NCBI RefSeq assembly: GCF_003987355.1
Contig: NZ_PIPR01000001.1
Location: 496,001 to 560,000 of the forward strand
DNA: 64,000 nucleotides
DNA from: Pseudidiomarina aestuarii
GTDB taxonomy: Bacteria; Pseudomonadota; Gammaproteobacteria; Enterobacterales; Alteromonadaceae
Direction: 5' to 3'
Shown: positions 48,763-57,997 of the stretch, piece by piece
Position numbering within the stretch: the stretch's first letter is position 1
Layout: every line of letters begins with the position of its first letter
The notes under the pieces: generated by a model
The model's input: the letters and a program-made list of their open reading frames with translations, nothing else
What the model was told of the DNA's origin: nothing
The model's database searches: none
Made by a program: the position numbers and the translations under genes

Positions 48763-50528
48763 GCGCAACACTGGGTTTCAAATACCTTGGAGTGGTTAGC
48801 TTAGTCACTATGCTCGTGTCGACATCACATGCCACAACTCCTATTTCCGCGACGCTGCGTCTCATCGCAACGAGCGATATACATGGTGAGGTAACTGGAG
48901 TTGACTATTTTACGGGAGCTGTTGTTCAGCGCGGATTCATTCACACCGCCGCAACTATTCGTGAAGCGAAAGCGGAACAACCTAATCATGTCTTGATTGA
49001 CAATGGCGATCTGATCCAAGGTTCACCACTGGCAAGTTGGGCGCAGCAACATAGCCTCGATAAAAACCCAATTATTCAAGTGCTAAATCATTTGCAATTT
49101 GATGTTGCCAATATTGGCAATCATGAATTCAATTTTGGTCTAGAGGCATTATGGCAAACTTATGCGCAAGCGAATTTTGCGGTGATGAGCGCGAATATCG
49201 AGGCACTCGAATCAGCTGCCATTCGACTACCGGAGTGGTTACGCCAGACTGTAGTACTTGATCGTACACTGCAAGCTGCAGATGGTTCAATTCATCCAAT
49301 TAAAATCGGTTTTGTGGGCATCGTCCCGCCGCAAATCATGATGTGGGATCAACAACATCTGCAAGGCAAGATTCGTACTCACGATATGCTCATGACCACC
49401 GCACGCGGCGTCGCAGAAGTCCAAGAGCAGGGCGCTGACATTGTCGTGCTCGTGGCTCACACAGGGATGCCCAAAAATACTTCACTACCAACCGATGCCG
49501 AACAAGCACTCCACCGCATTGCTCAAACTCCAGGTATCGATGCCATTTTATTCGGCCACCAACATGAAGTATTTCCAGGCACTCAGGTGTATGACGAGTT
49601 GCCTGACGTTGATAGTGTCAATGGCAAAATCCACGATATAGCAGCGGTTCAGCCTGGGGTGTATGGTTCCCACATTGGTATCATCGACCTCCAACTGCAG
49701 CGCCATCATGGTGTATGGCAAGTACTATCAAGCCACAGCGAAGCGCGGCCGATTTCTGTAGCGAAAGCAAAGGATATCGAGGCACTGGTTGCAGATGCGC
49801 ATCAACAAACTCTGGAATACGTCAAGCAACCGGTCGGTACTACAGCGATTGACTTGGATCATCGCTATGCTCGGGTCCAACCGACAGCATCCATGCAATT
49901 CATTCATGAAGCGCAACTTTGGCACCTAAGGCAAATCCAAGATGCCGAAATTCGGCAACAGCTCGGCACACTTCCTGTCGTGAGCGCCGCAGCACCTTTC
50001 GTGACAGCTCTGAGCGAAGATGATACGAATTATACGCATATCGAAGCAGGCGCGGTAACGTTAGGGGATATTGGTGATTTGTATCGCTACCCGAATACCC
50101 TGGAGCTCGTTCGCATCAGTGGTCGTGAGTTGAAACAGTGGTTGGAACGAAGCGCTGAAGGTTTTGTGACTGGTCGGGCTGAATCGCCCTTTAGTTACAT
50201 CAACACAAAGATGCCCAGCTATAACGTTGATAGTTTTTATGGGGTTGAGTATCAGATAGACCCAACCCAACCCATTGGAGAGCGTATCAATAGTTTACGG
50301 TATCAGGGCAAGCCCATAGCAGCGGAGCTAGTCATCTTAGTAGCTACCAACAACTATCGAGCAGCAGGCGGAGGTGACTTTGCAGGATTGAATGGCAGTC
50401 AATCAATCTATCGTAGCCCAGATGAAATTCAAAAGATTTTGGTCGATTTTATACAGCAATTGCCCAATCAAAACTATCAGTCTGATTTAATAAAGAACTG
50501 GACGATTGAAGGTTTATCAAGCAAATAG
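48759..50528 (+). CDS. cpdB: Periplasmic 2',3'-cyclic-nucleotide phosphodiesterase/5'-nucleotidase
   Basis: This 589-residue protein has an N-terminal signal (hydrophobic GVVSLVTMLVS, cleavage near SHA). A calcineurin-like phosphoesterase domain shows SDIHG, DNGDLIQGSP, GNHEFNFG, AHTGM and FGHQHEVFPG metal motifs. The C-terminal 5'-nucleotidase domain contains ATNNYRAAGGGDF. The DLIQGSPLA wording favours CpdB over UshA. It would salvage nucleotides in the periplasm. It overlaps zapC by four bases. It is not at this site in E. coli. Confidence 0.9.
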   Translation: MSATLGFKYLGVVSLVTMLVSTSHATTPISATLRLIATSDIHGEVTGVDYFTGAVVQRGFIHTAATIREAKAEQPNHVLIDNGDLIQGSPLASWAQQHSLDKNPIIQVLNHLQFDVANIGNHEFNFGLEALWQTYAQANFAVMSANIEALESAAIRLPEWLRQTVVLDRTLQAADGSIHPIKIGFVGIVPPQIMMWDQQHLQGKIRTHDMLMTTARGVAEVQEQGADIVVLVAHTGMPKNTSLPTDAEQALHRIAQTPGIDAILFGHQHEVFPGTQVYDELPDVDSVNGKIHDIAAVQPGVYGSHIGIIDLQLQRHHGVWQVLSSHSEARPISVAKAKDIEALVADAHQQTLEYVKQPVGTTAIDLDHRYARVQPTASMQFIHEAQLWHLRQIQDAEIRQQLGTLPVVSAAAPFVTALSEDDTNYTHIEAGAVTLGDIGDLYRYPNTLELVRISGRELKQWLERSAEGFVTGRAESPFSYINTKMPSYNVDSFYGVEYQIDPTQPIGERINSLRYQGKPIAAELVILVATNNYRAAGGGDFAGLNGSQSIYRSPDEIQKILVDFIQQLPNQNYQSDLIKNWTIEGLSSK

Positions 50529-50558
50529 ATAGAAGGGTATTCAGAAGACACAGAAGAT

Positions 50559-50635
<77 letters not shown>

Positions 50636-50649
50636 TCCGAGTGAAGCGC

Positions 50650-50678
50650 ATACTACGGGGTTCACTGACCGAACGCAA
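50650..50678 (-). promoter_or_regulatory. Promoter of the initiator tRNA
   Basis: On the minus strand TTGCGT (50673-50678) and TAGTAT (50650-50655) are separated by 17 bases, 14 bases before the tRNA 5' end. Confidence 0.6.
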
Positions 50679-50778
50679 GCGGCATTTCATCCAGTTGCTT
50701 ACTTAATCAACAATAACGCTATCAACCGCTGATTATTTGAGCGTTTTGCTGTTTCTACCTGCAATATCGCTGCCATGG

Positions 50779-50807
50779 CATACAGACGAATCGAATTTCG
50801 GTATACT
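50779..50807 (+). promoter_or_regulatory. Probable promoter of rlmKL
   Basis: A TATACT -10 (50802-50807) with a weak CATACA at -35 (17-base spacing) lies 70 bases before the rlmKL ATG. Confidence 0.4.
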
Positions 50808-50877
50808 AGCGCCGATTCTACACACAGCTACAAGAGTACGTTGTTACGTCTGCTCGCTACAGGAAAGAACTATCCCT

Positions 50878-52992
50878 ATGTCCCAACACCTGCAACTATT
50901 TGCCACCTGTGCTAAAGGTTTTGAACCCTTATTATTCGATGAATTAATCGAGATAGGTGGCATTGAGGTCAAACAAACACAAGGCGGCTGTTGGTTCCAA
51001 GGCACGCAGCGTGAAGCTTACTTAGCCAATCTTTGGAGTCGCTTTGCAAACCGCATCCTTCTGCAGCTCGGCCAATGTCCAATTACACAAGTCAGCGCGA
51101 TACCGGCAGAAGTTCAAGCGACCAATTGGAGTCAGGTATTTGACCCCGCTGAGCCGTTTATTGTTGATTTCCATGGACGTCACCCAGAAATTCGGCATAC
51201 CCAATTCGGCGCTCAGCTCATTAAAGATGGGATTGTCGATTACTTTCGTGCGGAAGGTGTTGAACGACCATCAGTCGATAAACACGCCAATGTACGCATC
51301 TACGCACATGTCCACAAAGATACCCTGACTTGGTACTTGGACTTGTCAGGTGAAAGCCTACACGTGCGCGGTTACCGCCAACAACAGGGCAGTGCACCGT
51401 TACGTGAAACTCTCGCGGCAGCGGTATTAAAACGCGCAGGAATGTCAGCAACGGTCAATACAGTCTGCGATCCGTTTTGTGGTTCCGGCACCTTAGTGAT
51501 TGAAGCAGCCATGATCGCGCTTGATCGTGCACCCGGTCTTACCCGCACTCATTGGGGCTTTACGAGTTGGCGACAGCATCAACCGGAGTTGTGGCAATCT
51601 TTGCTCATCGAGGCACAAGAGCGCTTTGCGGCCGCCTCTGCGCAATCCTCATTCCACGGTTATGGCAGTGACTATGATGCACAGGTCGTCGGAATTGCTC
51701 GGACCAATGCGCAACGCGCTGGCGTCGCCGATTTCTTAACTTTTTCGACCCAAGAAATGACCACCGTAACTGCACCTGCAGAGCAAGGGTTGCTGGTGTG
51801 TAACCCTCCTTATGGGGAACGATTGGGCGAAGAGGTTGAGACTTTACTGCTCTATCGTCGTTTAGGACAACTATTAAAGCAGCAGTTCCATGGTTGGCAG
51901 GCTTCTGTTCTCGCCGGCGATGAGACCTTATTGAAACGCTTGAAGTTACGCAGTAAGAAAAAGTACAAGTTAATGAATGGTGCGTTAGAGACATCATTAG
52001 CAAACTTTGATTTGACTGAAGAGCAAGTTGAGTTCACTCAATCGCAATCAAATGATTTAGGCAATAGGCTTAAAAAGAACTATCAAAAGCTCGAGAAATG
52101 GGCTGCGAAAGAGGGGGTAAGTGCTTGGCGCCTATACGATGCGGATTTACCTGAGTACAACGCAGCAGTCGATGTTTACAACGACTATTTGGTGATTCAA
52201 GAATATGCCGCACCGAAAGATATTCCGGAAGCTGTAGCTAAAGACCGCTTGTGGCACTTGATTGATACGCTGGCCCAAGAGCTGCCGTTTGCAGCAGACA
52301 AAATGACGCTTAAAGTGCGTCAACGGCAAGCGGGTAAGCAACAATATCAAAAACAAGAACCCCGTGGCTTAACGACTGTGGTACATGAATACGGTGTACA
52401 GTTTGAAGTCAATTTGAGTGATTACCTAGATACTGGTCTCTTCCTTGACCATCGCTGGGCTCGCCGTGAGCTTGGACGCTTAAGTCAGGGGCGCCGGGTG
52501 CTAAATTTATTTGCTTACACCTGCAGTGCGTCGGTTCATGCTGCATTGAATGGTGCCGAAGAAGTCGTTTCAGTAGATTTATCCAGAACCTATTTGCAGT
52601 GGGGTGAGCGCAACTTCGCGTTGAATGGATTACGTGGTCGGCAGTATGACTTCATTCAGGCGGACTGTATCCAATGGCTCCGTGAACAGAGGCCACAGCA
52701 ACGTTTCGACGTGATCTTTCTGGATCCGCCGACGTTTTCAAATTCAAAGCGAATGGATGACGTGCTCGACATTCAACGTGACCATATACATCTCTTGAAA
52801 CTGGCAGCTCGTTTACTGAGTAACAATGGCGTCATTCTGTTCTCGAACAACAAACGCAAGTTTAAATTGGATGAAGCGGAGCTTGCTGAAGCGTTTTTAC
52901 AAGCTGAAAACCTCACTGAACGGTCCATTTCGATAGACTTCGCGCGTCATAAGGGCATTCATTATTTATTTAAGGTTACCCATCGTGAGTGA
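50878..52992 (+). CDS. rlmL: Bifunctional 23S rRNA methyltransferase RlmKL
   Basis: This 704-residue protein carries two methyltransferases: the N-terminal RlmL half (THUMP at about 45-155, then DPFCGSGTLVIEAA and the NPPYGERLG motif) makes m2G2445, and the C-terminal RlmK half (GRRVLNLFAYTCSASVHAA and FLDPPTFSNSKRMDD) makes m7G2069. The start is the ATG at 50878 with AGGAAAG upstream; a frame open from 50737 adds nothing family-like. It overlaps the glutaredoxin-like gene by eight bases. Confidence 0.96.
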   Translation: MSQHLQLFATCAKGFEPLLFDELIEIGGIEVKQTQGGCWFQGTQREAYLANLWSRFANRILLQLGQCPITQVSAIPAEVQATNWSQVFDPAEPFIVDFHGRHPEIRHTQFGAQLIKDGIVDYFRAEGVERPSVDKHANVRIYAHVHKDTLTWYLDLSGESLHVRGYRQQQGSAPLRETLAAAVLKRAGMSATVNTVCDPFCGSGTLVIEAAMIALDRAPGLTRTHWGFTSWRQHQPELWQSLLIEAQERFAAASAQSSFHGYGSDYDAQVVGIARTNAQRAGVADFLTFSTQEMTTVTAPAEQGLLVCNPPYGERLGEEVETLLLYRRLGQLLKQQFHGWQASVLAGDETLLKRLKLRSKKKYKLMNGALETSLANFDLTEEQVEFTQSQSNDLGNRLKKNYQKLEKWAAKEGVSAWRLYDADLPEYNAAVDVYNDYLVIQEYAAPKDIPEAVAKDRLWHLIDTLAQELPFAADKMTLKVRQRQAGKQQYQKQEPRGLTTVVHEYGVQFEVNLSDYLDTGLFLDHRWARRELGRLSQGRRVLNLFAYTCSASVHAALNGAEEVVSVDLSRTYLQWGERNFALNGLRGRQYDFIQADCIQWLREQRPQQRFDVIFLDPPTFSNSKRMDDVLDIQRDHIHLLKLAARLLSNNGVILFSNNKRKFKLDEAELAEAFLQAENLTERSISIDFARHKGIHYLFKVTHRE

Positions 52993-53227
52993 GTTCTATT
53001 TATTGACGGGCGAGTCTTGTGCGCTGTGTTCACAAGCACTGCAGCTTCTCCATGGCTTGCCGTTAGAAGAACCTATTCGTCTCAACGTAGTGGCCATTGA
53101 GCAACAGCCAGAATTGTTTGAAGAATACCGCTGGTTGATTCCAGTATTGGTGCATGGCGCTACCGACCAAGAATTACGCTGGCCATTTACTGCCGAACAA
53201 GCACAACAATTTATTGAAGAGTTATAA
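52985..53227 (+). CDS. Glutaredoxin-like (DUF836) protein
   Basis: This 80-residue thioredoxin-fold protein has an early CALC motif (C13-x2-C16) in FYLLTGESCALCSQAL and a later IPVLVHGATDQELRWPF with the cis-Pro region. Such proteins are probably dithiol reductases; the partner is unknown. It overlaps rlmKL and lies six bases before uup, in an operon. Confidence 0.85.
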   Translation: MSEFYLLTGESCALCSQALQLLHGLPLEEPIRLNVVAIEQQPELFEEYRWLIPVLVHGATDQELRWPFTAEQAQQFIEEL

Positions 53228-53233
53228 GATTTC

Positions 53234-55159
53234 ATGAGTATTTTACGAATACAGAATGCCCAACTCGCGTTCGGTAATGACGCAATTTTCGCCGGCATTG
53301 ACCTCGTCATTGAAGCAGGCGAGCGGTTGTGTTTAGTGGGCCGAAATGGTGCTGGTAAATCGACACTGCTAAAAGCAATTGCTGGCACTGTGCAACTTGA
53401 TGAAGGCAATATTCAAGCCATCAACGATGCCGTAGTAGCACGGCTACCACAAGATCCCCCAGCAAATTCCGCTGATTCGGTTTACGATTACGTTGCCGAA
53501 GGTTTGGCTGATGTCGGTACCGCTCTAAAGCGCTATCACGCTGTCTCTCAACAACTCAGCAGTGACGTCAGTGACGCACTCATGCGTGAATTATCTCAAT
53601 TGCAAAGTGAGATTGAAGCTGCCAACGGCTGGGTATTGCAAACGCGTATAGAGAATATACTGACTCAGCTCGAACTTGATGCTGATATGACCATGCAGAG
53701 CTTATCTGGGGGCTGGTTGCGTCGAGTTGCACTGGCGCGAGCGTTGGTTGTAGCTCCGGATTTGTTGCTTCTCGATGAGCCGACCAACCACCTTGATGTT
53801 GAAATGGTGCAATGGTTAGAGCAAACATTACTCGAATTTAAAGGTGCGGTGCTCTTCATCAGCCATGACCGCGAATTTATCCGCCGCTTGGCGACTCGAA
53901 TCATCGATCTCGACCGTGGTCATTTAGCGAGCTATCCCGGCAACTATGATCGCTACTTGGAGATGAAGCAGGAAGCGTTGGAAGTTGAAGCCAACCAGGC
54001 TGCGGAATTCGATAAGAAATTAGCACAAGAGGAAGTTTGGATTCGCCAGGGCGTAAAGGCAAGGCGGACGCGTAATGAAGGTCGTGTTCGTGCGTTACAA
54101 GCGCTCCGCAAAGAACGGGTTAAGCGGCGCGAGTTACAAGGTTCGGCGAAACTATCGGTGCAAGAGGCCCAGCGTTCCGGCAAACTGGTGTTTGAGGGTG
54201 AGAACTTATCCTTAGCCTTCGCTAATAAAGTCATTCTCGATGATTTTGCCTTACAATTGCAGCGCGGCGATAAAATTGCATTAGTCGGCCCCAATGGTTG
54301 TGGCAAAAGTACATTAATCCGAGTCATTTTAGGACAACAAGCGGTAGATTCTGGGCAATTAAAATTCGGGACTAATTTAGAAGTTGCCTATTTTGATCAA
54401 CATCGTGCAACACTTGATCCCAAATTATCGGTTGCTGAGAATGTCGGCGACGGTAAACAGGACGTTACTTATAATGGTCGAACACGCCACATTCTGAGTT
54501 ATCTGCAGGACTTCCTCTTTTCTCCCAAGCAAGCTCGTACACCAGTTCATGCTTTGTCCGGCGGCGAGCGTAATCGAGCCTTGTTAGCGAAGCTATTTCT
54601 AACGCCGAGTAATTTATTGATTCTCGATGAACCAACGAATGACCTAGACATTGATACGTTGGAGTTGCTGGAGCAAATTGTCGCAGAGTATCAAGGCACA
54701 GTGATTCTTGTGAGTCACGATCGTGAATTCGTCAACAACACGGCAACCAGTGTCTTGCTCTTTGAAGGCGAGGGCATGATTACTGAAATTGTCGGTGGTT
54801 TTACTGAAATTAATCATTACCTCGAAAGAAAGGCTCAACAAAGCTCGCAAAAGCAGGGAACTAAAGCAGTAGCCAAGCAGTCAGAATCAGCGAAATTAGG
54901 TACACAGGCTTCTTCTCAACCACGGAAAAAGTTATCCTACAAGCTTCAACGCGAGCTTGAACAATTACCAGCGCAAATAGAAGCGTTGGAACGCGAGCAA
55001 GAAGAACTCACAGCGATTGCCAGCGAACCGGAATTTTATACGAAGCCGCAAGCTGAAACTGGGCCTTTGTTAGACCGTTTAAGCGAACTCGAAATCATGC
55101 TCCTAACCGCGCTTGAGCGGTGGGATGAACTTGAAAATTTACAACAAGAGAGCAGTTAA
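53234..55159 (+). CDS. uup: ABC-F ATPase Uup
   Basis: This 641-residue soluble ABC-F protein has two ATPase domains with Walker A GRNGAGKST and GPNGCGKST, signatures LSGGWLRRVALARAL and LSGGERNRALLAKL, and Walker B LLLLDEPTNHLD and LLILDEPTNDLD. A C-terminal coiled coil (about 560-640) binds DNA in E. coli Uup. It acts on ribosomes or branched DNA and limits transposon excision. rlmKL-uup adjacency matches E. coli. Confidence 0.95.
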   Translation: MSILRIQNAQLAFGNDAIFAGIDLVIEAGERLCLVGRNGAGKSTLLKAIAGTVQLDEGNIQAINDAVVARLPQDPPANSADSVYDYVAEGLADVGTALKRYHAVSQQLSSDVSDALMRELSQLQSEIEAANGWVLQTRIENILTQLELDADMTMQSLSGGWLRRVALARALVVAPDLLLLDEPTNHLDVEMVQWLEQTLLEFKGAVLFISHDREFIRRLATRIIDLDRGHLASYPGNYDRYLEMKQEALEVEANQAAEFDKKLAQEEVWIRQGVKARRTRNEGRVRALQALRKERVKRRELQGSAKLSVQEAQRSGKLVFEGENLSLAFANKVILDDFALQLQRGDKIALVGPNGCGKSTLIRVILGQQAVDSGQLKFGTNLEVAYFDQHRATLDPKLSVAENVGDGKQDVTYNGRTRHILSYLQDFLFSPKQARTPVHALSGGERNRALLAKLFLTPSNLLILDEPTNDLDIDTLELLEQIVAEYQGTVILVSHDREFVNNTATSVLLFEGEGMITEIVGGFTEINHYLERKAQQSSQKQGTKAVAKQSESAKLGTQASSQPRKKLSYKLQRELEQLPAQIEALEREQEELTAIASEPEFYTKPQAETGPLLDRLSELEIMLLTALERWDELENLQQESS

Positions 55160-55166
55160 TTCCGCT

Positions 55167-56933
55167 ATGAAATATTTTACGAAATGCACTTTATCCGTAG
55201 CCATTCTCATGGCTACAACGCAGTCGGTGAACGCCGATGTTTTCACCGTTACGGAACTCGAAACTCCGAGCAAAGTGCGTAACCTGTTTCCAGTTGCGAT
55301 CAATGATCAAGGGCAGGTCAATCTATTAGGACGACTTCCTGAAGATATTCAGATTGATTTGGAAAGAATCACTGCTTCGACCCGCAGTCAATCGGGTATC
55401 CCGCTCGATATCGAAGATCCTGAAAGCTATGAGTTGAGCTACGCGCAATACACCAACTTGGTGTCTGCACTCGAAGACAATCGTAACAGTTTTTTGCAAA
55501 ATCAGCGGGTTGGCTATAACTATCCAGCAATCTACAACGGTCAGGACATCACTTTTGTCACTCCACTCAACGATACCGATCCGGAGACTCCTGAGCGTGA
55601 GGCCACGAGTGACCATTATCTTTACGGTTTGAATCAAAATAACATCAGCGTTGGTGTCGGTACTGCGCCATATCGTGATTTAGAACATACCTACACTCCT
55701 GATGAGGACGCCGATCCTGCGACGATCCTATATTCTGAGCGAGATTTTACCGCACGGGCTATTTGGACGGATGGTAACAGCGTACAAACCTACGAACCCG
55801 TTGCTACAGAAGTTCTGGGAGGTGAGTCATTCATGTTCGACATTAATGACAGCAACCTCGCTGTTGGTCACATGAGCATGGAGTTATCGCCAGTAGCGGT
55901 TGAACGTGTTGCCGAATGTGAAGAGGAGGCGGCCGATCCAGCATCACCAGATCCGCTCTATGTCTGTGTCTGGGAATATTGGCACCAATTACAACGCAGC
56001 TCTGCTGCCAACATTGCACCCAGCCCATTTCAGCCGTCCAGCGTTCGTACCAATCAGAGCATTTACGATATGCGGGCGACCATGTGGCAATTAGATGCAC
56101 AAGGTAACGTGATCTCAACGACAACCTTAGGCACTTTAATGGACCGCGTTGAAGAGGTAGAGGGCGAAGAGGCCGATCTCGGTAATTGGTCTAGTTACGC
56201 TTACGCTGTTAACAACAACGGTATTGCTGTTGGCCAAAGCTGGACCTATTTAGATTTCGACGGTGATTTTTCAACTCGCCGTATAAAAATGCCAGCTATC
56301 TACGCCAATGGTGAGGTCATTCCAGTCACCACCGAAAATAAATATTTGTGGGGCAGTGCGGATGACATCAACGATGAAAATATCGCTGTGGGCTTCCTGT
56401 TAACTAACATTCAAGGTGTTCAGCGCTACGTGGGCTACAGTTTCGATGTGGAAACGGAAACACTGTCTCTCATGCCCGGTTTCTTTAATGGTTCGAGCAC
56501 CATTCCTACTGCCGTGAACAATGCCGGTATTGTGGTGGGTAGCGCAGAAATTGAAGCGTCATTGTCGACTCAAAGACGCCGTGTCGGTTTTATGTATGAC
56601 TTGAACAATCCAGATGCTGGCTTTATCAACTTAAACGATACCGTTGCCTGTGAATCGGGCTATTTCATTGTTTCTGCAGAAGACATCAATGAGCAGGGTG
56701 ATGTGGTGGCGACCGTTGTCGAAGCGAGTGAATACACGGATGAAGACGGTGAAGTCCAAACCGAACAAGTCGCGAAAACGGTTGTGCTCACTAATATTGG
56801 TGGCGAGTTGAACAACTGCGACGCAGAAGAGCAACTCGTGGAACGGCAAGGAGCAAGTTCTTCGCCATTCGCTTTCTTCGGTATGTTGTTGATTGGCGGT
56901 CTTATTACGATCCGTCGAGCTATGGCAAAATAG
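55167..56933 (+). CDS. DUF3466 exported protein with HAF-like repeats
   Basis: This 588-residue protein has a signal peptide ending near NAD (about 26). It contains several copies of a short motif of the type xIN-x2-G-x2-VG: VAINDQGQ, YGLNQNNISVGV, FDINDSNLAVGH, YAVNNNGIAVGQ, DDINDENIAVGF, TAVNNAGIVVGS. These resemble HAF-type extracellular repeats and suggest a beta-propeller. The C-terminus (ASSSPFAFFGMLLIGGLITIRR) is a short linker, one membrane helix and basic residues, like an exosortase/rhombosortase-type sorting tail. It starts seven bases after uup. Function is unknown. Confidence 0.82.
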   Translation: MKYFTKCTLSVAILMATTQSVNADVFTVTELETPSKVRNLFPVAINDQGQVNLLGRLPEDIQIDLERITASTRSQSGIPLDIEDPESYELSYAQYTNLVSALEDNRNSFLQNQRVGYNYPAIYNGQDITFVTPLNDTDPETPEREATSDHYLYGLNQNNISVGVGTAPYRDLEHTYTPDEDADPATILYSERDFTARAIWTDGNSVQTYEPVATEVLGGESFMFDINDSNLAVGHMSMELSPVAVERVAECEEEAADPASPDPLYVCVWEYWHQLQRSSAANIAPSPFQPSSVRTNQSIYDMRATMWQLDAQGNVISTTTLGTLMDRVEEVEGEEADLGNWSSYAYAVNNNGIAVGQSWTYLDFDGDFSTRRIKMPAIYANGEVIPVTTENKYLWGSADDINDENIAVGFLLTNIQGVQRYVGYSFDVETETLSLMPGFFNGSSTIPTAVNNAGIVVGSAEIEASLSTQRRRVGFMYDLNNPDAGFINLNDTVACESGYFIVSAEDINEQGDVVATVVEASEYTDEDGEVQTEQVAKTVVLTNIGGELNNCDAEEQLVERQGASSSPFAFFGMLLIGGLITIRRAMAK

Positions 56934-56966
56934 ACGATAAATTGTTCTAAAAAAATCAGCTCATTT

Positions 56967-57020
56967 AACCAGCGGTATTTCATGGACTTAGTTCCGTTCC
57001 TGAAATATCGCTGGTTTTTT
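56967..57020 (+). terminator. Rho-independent terminator after the DUF3466 gene
   Basis: A 16-bp stem with one G-T pair joins 56967-56982 (AACCAGCG at its base) to 57001-57016 (CGCTGGTT at its base) across an 18-base loop, followed by TTTT. Confidence 0.8.
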
Positions 57021-57128
57021 ACATTGAACTCCCGTACAGAATTGCTATCTATTTAATAGAGCCGACAGAAAAACGTCATGCTCTTGTCATGAACGCAATG
57101 TAAGAAAAATCTGGACGAGGAAGTGAAA

Positions 57129-57302
57129 ATGAAAAGACAAAAACGCGATCGCCTCGAGCGTGCACATGCACAAGGTTTCAAAGCCGGAGTATCTGGTCGT
57201 TCTAAGGAGTTATGTCCATATCAAAACCAGGACGCGCGGTCCCAGTGGCTAGGCGGTTGGCGCGATGCAATGGAAGCACGCGGCGTAGGGCTTTATCGAT
57301 AA
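57129..57302 (+). CDS. rmf: Ribosome modulation factor
   Basis: This 57-residue protein reads MKRQKRDRLERAHAQGFKAG at its start and RSQWLGGWRDAME near the end, very close to E. coli RMF. RMF dimerises 70S ribosomes into inactive 100S particles in stationary phase. GAGGAAG lies five bases before the ATG. It lies between uup/DUF3466 and fabA, the E. coli position. The 108 bases before it hold no clear promoter, though AT-rich; stringent control of rmf is known in E. coli. Confidence 0.96.
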   Translation: MKRQKRDRLERAHAQGFKAGVSGRSKELCPYQNQDARSQWLGGWRDAMEARGVGLYR

Positions 57303-57359
57303 AAGTCCACACTTCGATACAGCAATAAAACTTACGAAATATCTTCTCTAGAAACTATA

Positions 57360-57382
57360 AAGCCCGCTCATAAAGCGGGCTT
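57360..57382. terminator. Bidirectional terminator between rmf and fabA
   Basis: AAGCCCGCT (57360-57368) and AGCGGGCTT (57374-57382) form a perfect 9-bp stem with a 5-base loop between two convergent genes. The plus side is followed by CTTATAT and the minus side by TTTATAG, so tails are modest in both directions. Confidence 0.75.
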
Positions 57383-57404
57383 CTTATATCCATACAGTAA
57401 ACGT

Positions 57405-57917
57405 TTAGAACGTTGACGTATCAGTGAACAAACCTACTTTAAGGTCTTTCGCGGTGTAGATTGGCTTGCCATCCACTTCAACACGACCATCGCCGATACC
57501 CATATACAAAGAGCGCTTTAATACGCGTTTCATATCAATGAAATAACTGACTTTTTTTGCAGTCGGTAGTATTTGTCCGGTAAATTTCACTTCACCAACA
57601 CCGAGCGCTCGACCACGACCTGGACCACCTAAGCAAGCTAAGAAGAATCCAGTTAACTGCCACATGGCATCTAAACCAAGACAGCCTGGCATGACCGGGT
57701 CACCTTTAAAATGGCAGTCAAAAAACCACAAGTCAGGGGTGATATCGAGCTCTGCGTGAATGTAACCTTTGCCGTGGGCACCGCCATCCTCGTTGATAGT
57801 TAGGATGCGATCCATCATCAACATATTGGGCAGCGGAAGTTGACTATTGCCAGGGCCAAACATCTCGCCCCGACCACAGGCCAAGAGTTCTTCGCGGGTA
57901 TAACTCGACTGTTTCAT
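57405..57917 (-). CDS. fabA: 3-hydroxydecanoyl-ACP dehydratase/isomerase
   Basis: This 170-residue hot-dog enzyme dehydrates 3-hydroxydecanoyl-ACP and isomerises it to the cis-3 form, the entry to anaerobic unsaturated fatty-acid synthesis. The catalytic H69 ([14 protein letters not shown]) and D83 (GLDAMWQ) are present, and the C-terminus [13 protein letters not shown] is typical. The ATG at 57917 has AAGGTG upstream; a GTG two codons earlier is less likely. A FabR-like operator lies upstream. fabA next to lonH (ycbZ) and rmf matches E. coli. Confidence 0.97.
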   Translation of the reverse strand: MKQSSYTREELLACGRGEMFGPGNSQLPLPNMLMMDRILTINEDGGAHGKGYIHAELDITPDLWFFDCHFKGDPVMPGCLGLDAMWQLTGFFLACLGGPGRGRALGVGEVKFTGQILPTAKKVSYFIDMKRVLKRSLYMGIGDGRVEVDGKPIYTAKDLKVGLFTDTSTF

Positions 57918-57960
57918 AAACACCTTAGATCTGTGACTGCAGTAAAAGTGCCGCTAGCTT

Positions 57961-57978
57961 AGCGAACACTTGTACGCT
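57961..57978 (-). promoter_or_regulatory. FabR-like operator of fabA
   Basis: AGCGAACACTTGTACGCT is an 18-base near-palindrome: the arms AGCG(T/A)ACA and TGTACGCT match the E. coli FabR operator at 15 of 16 arm positions. On the minus strand it lies just after a TTGTTA hexamer and before TAAGCT (17-base spacing), so it would sit inside the fabA promoter, as in E. coli. FabR represses unsaturated fatty-acid genes when unsaturated acyl chains are plentiful. Confidence 0.8.
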
Positions 57979-57997
57979 TAACAAGTCCGACAAGTTT

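Noticed and set aside
50737-50877. N-terminal extension of RlmKL by 47 residues
   Set aside because: It lacks family similarity and overlaps the promoter; the ATG at 50878 has a strong ribosome binding site.
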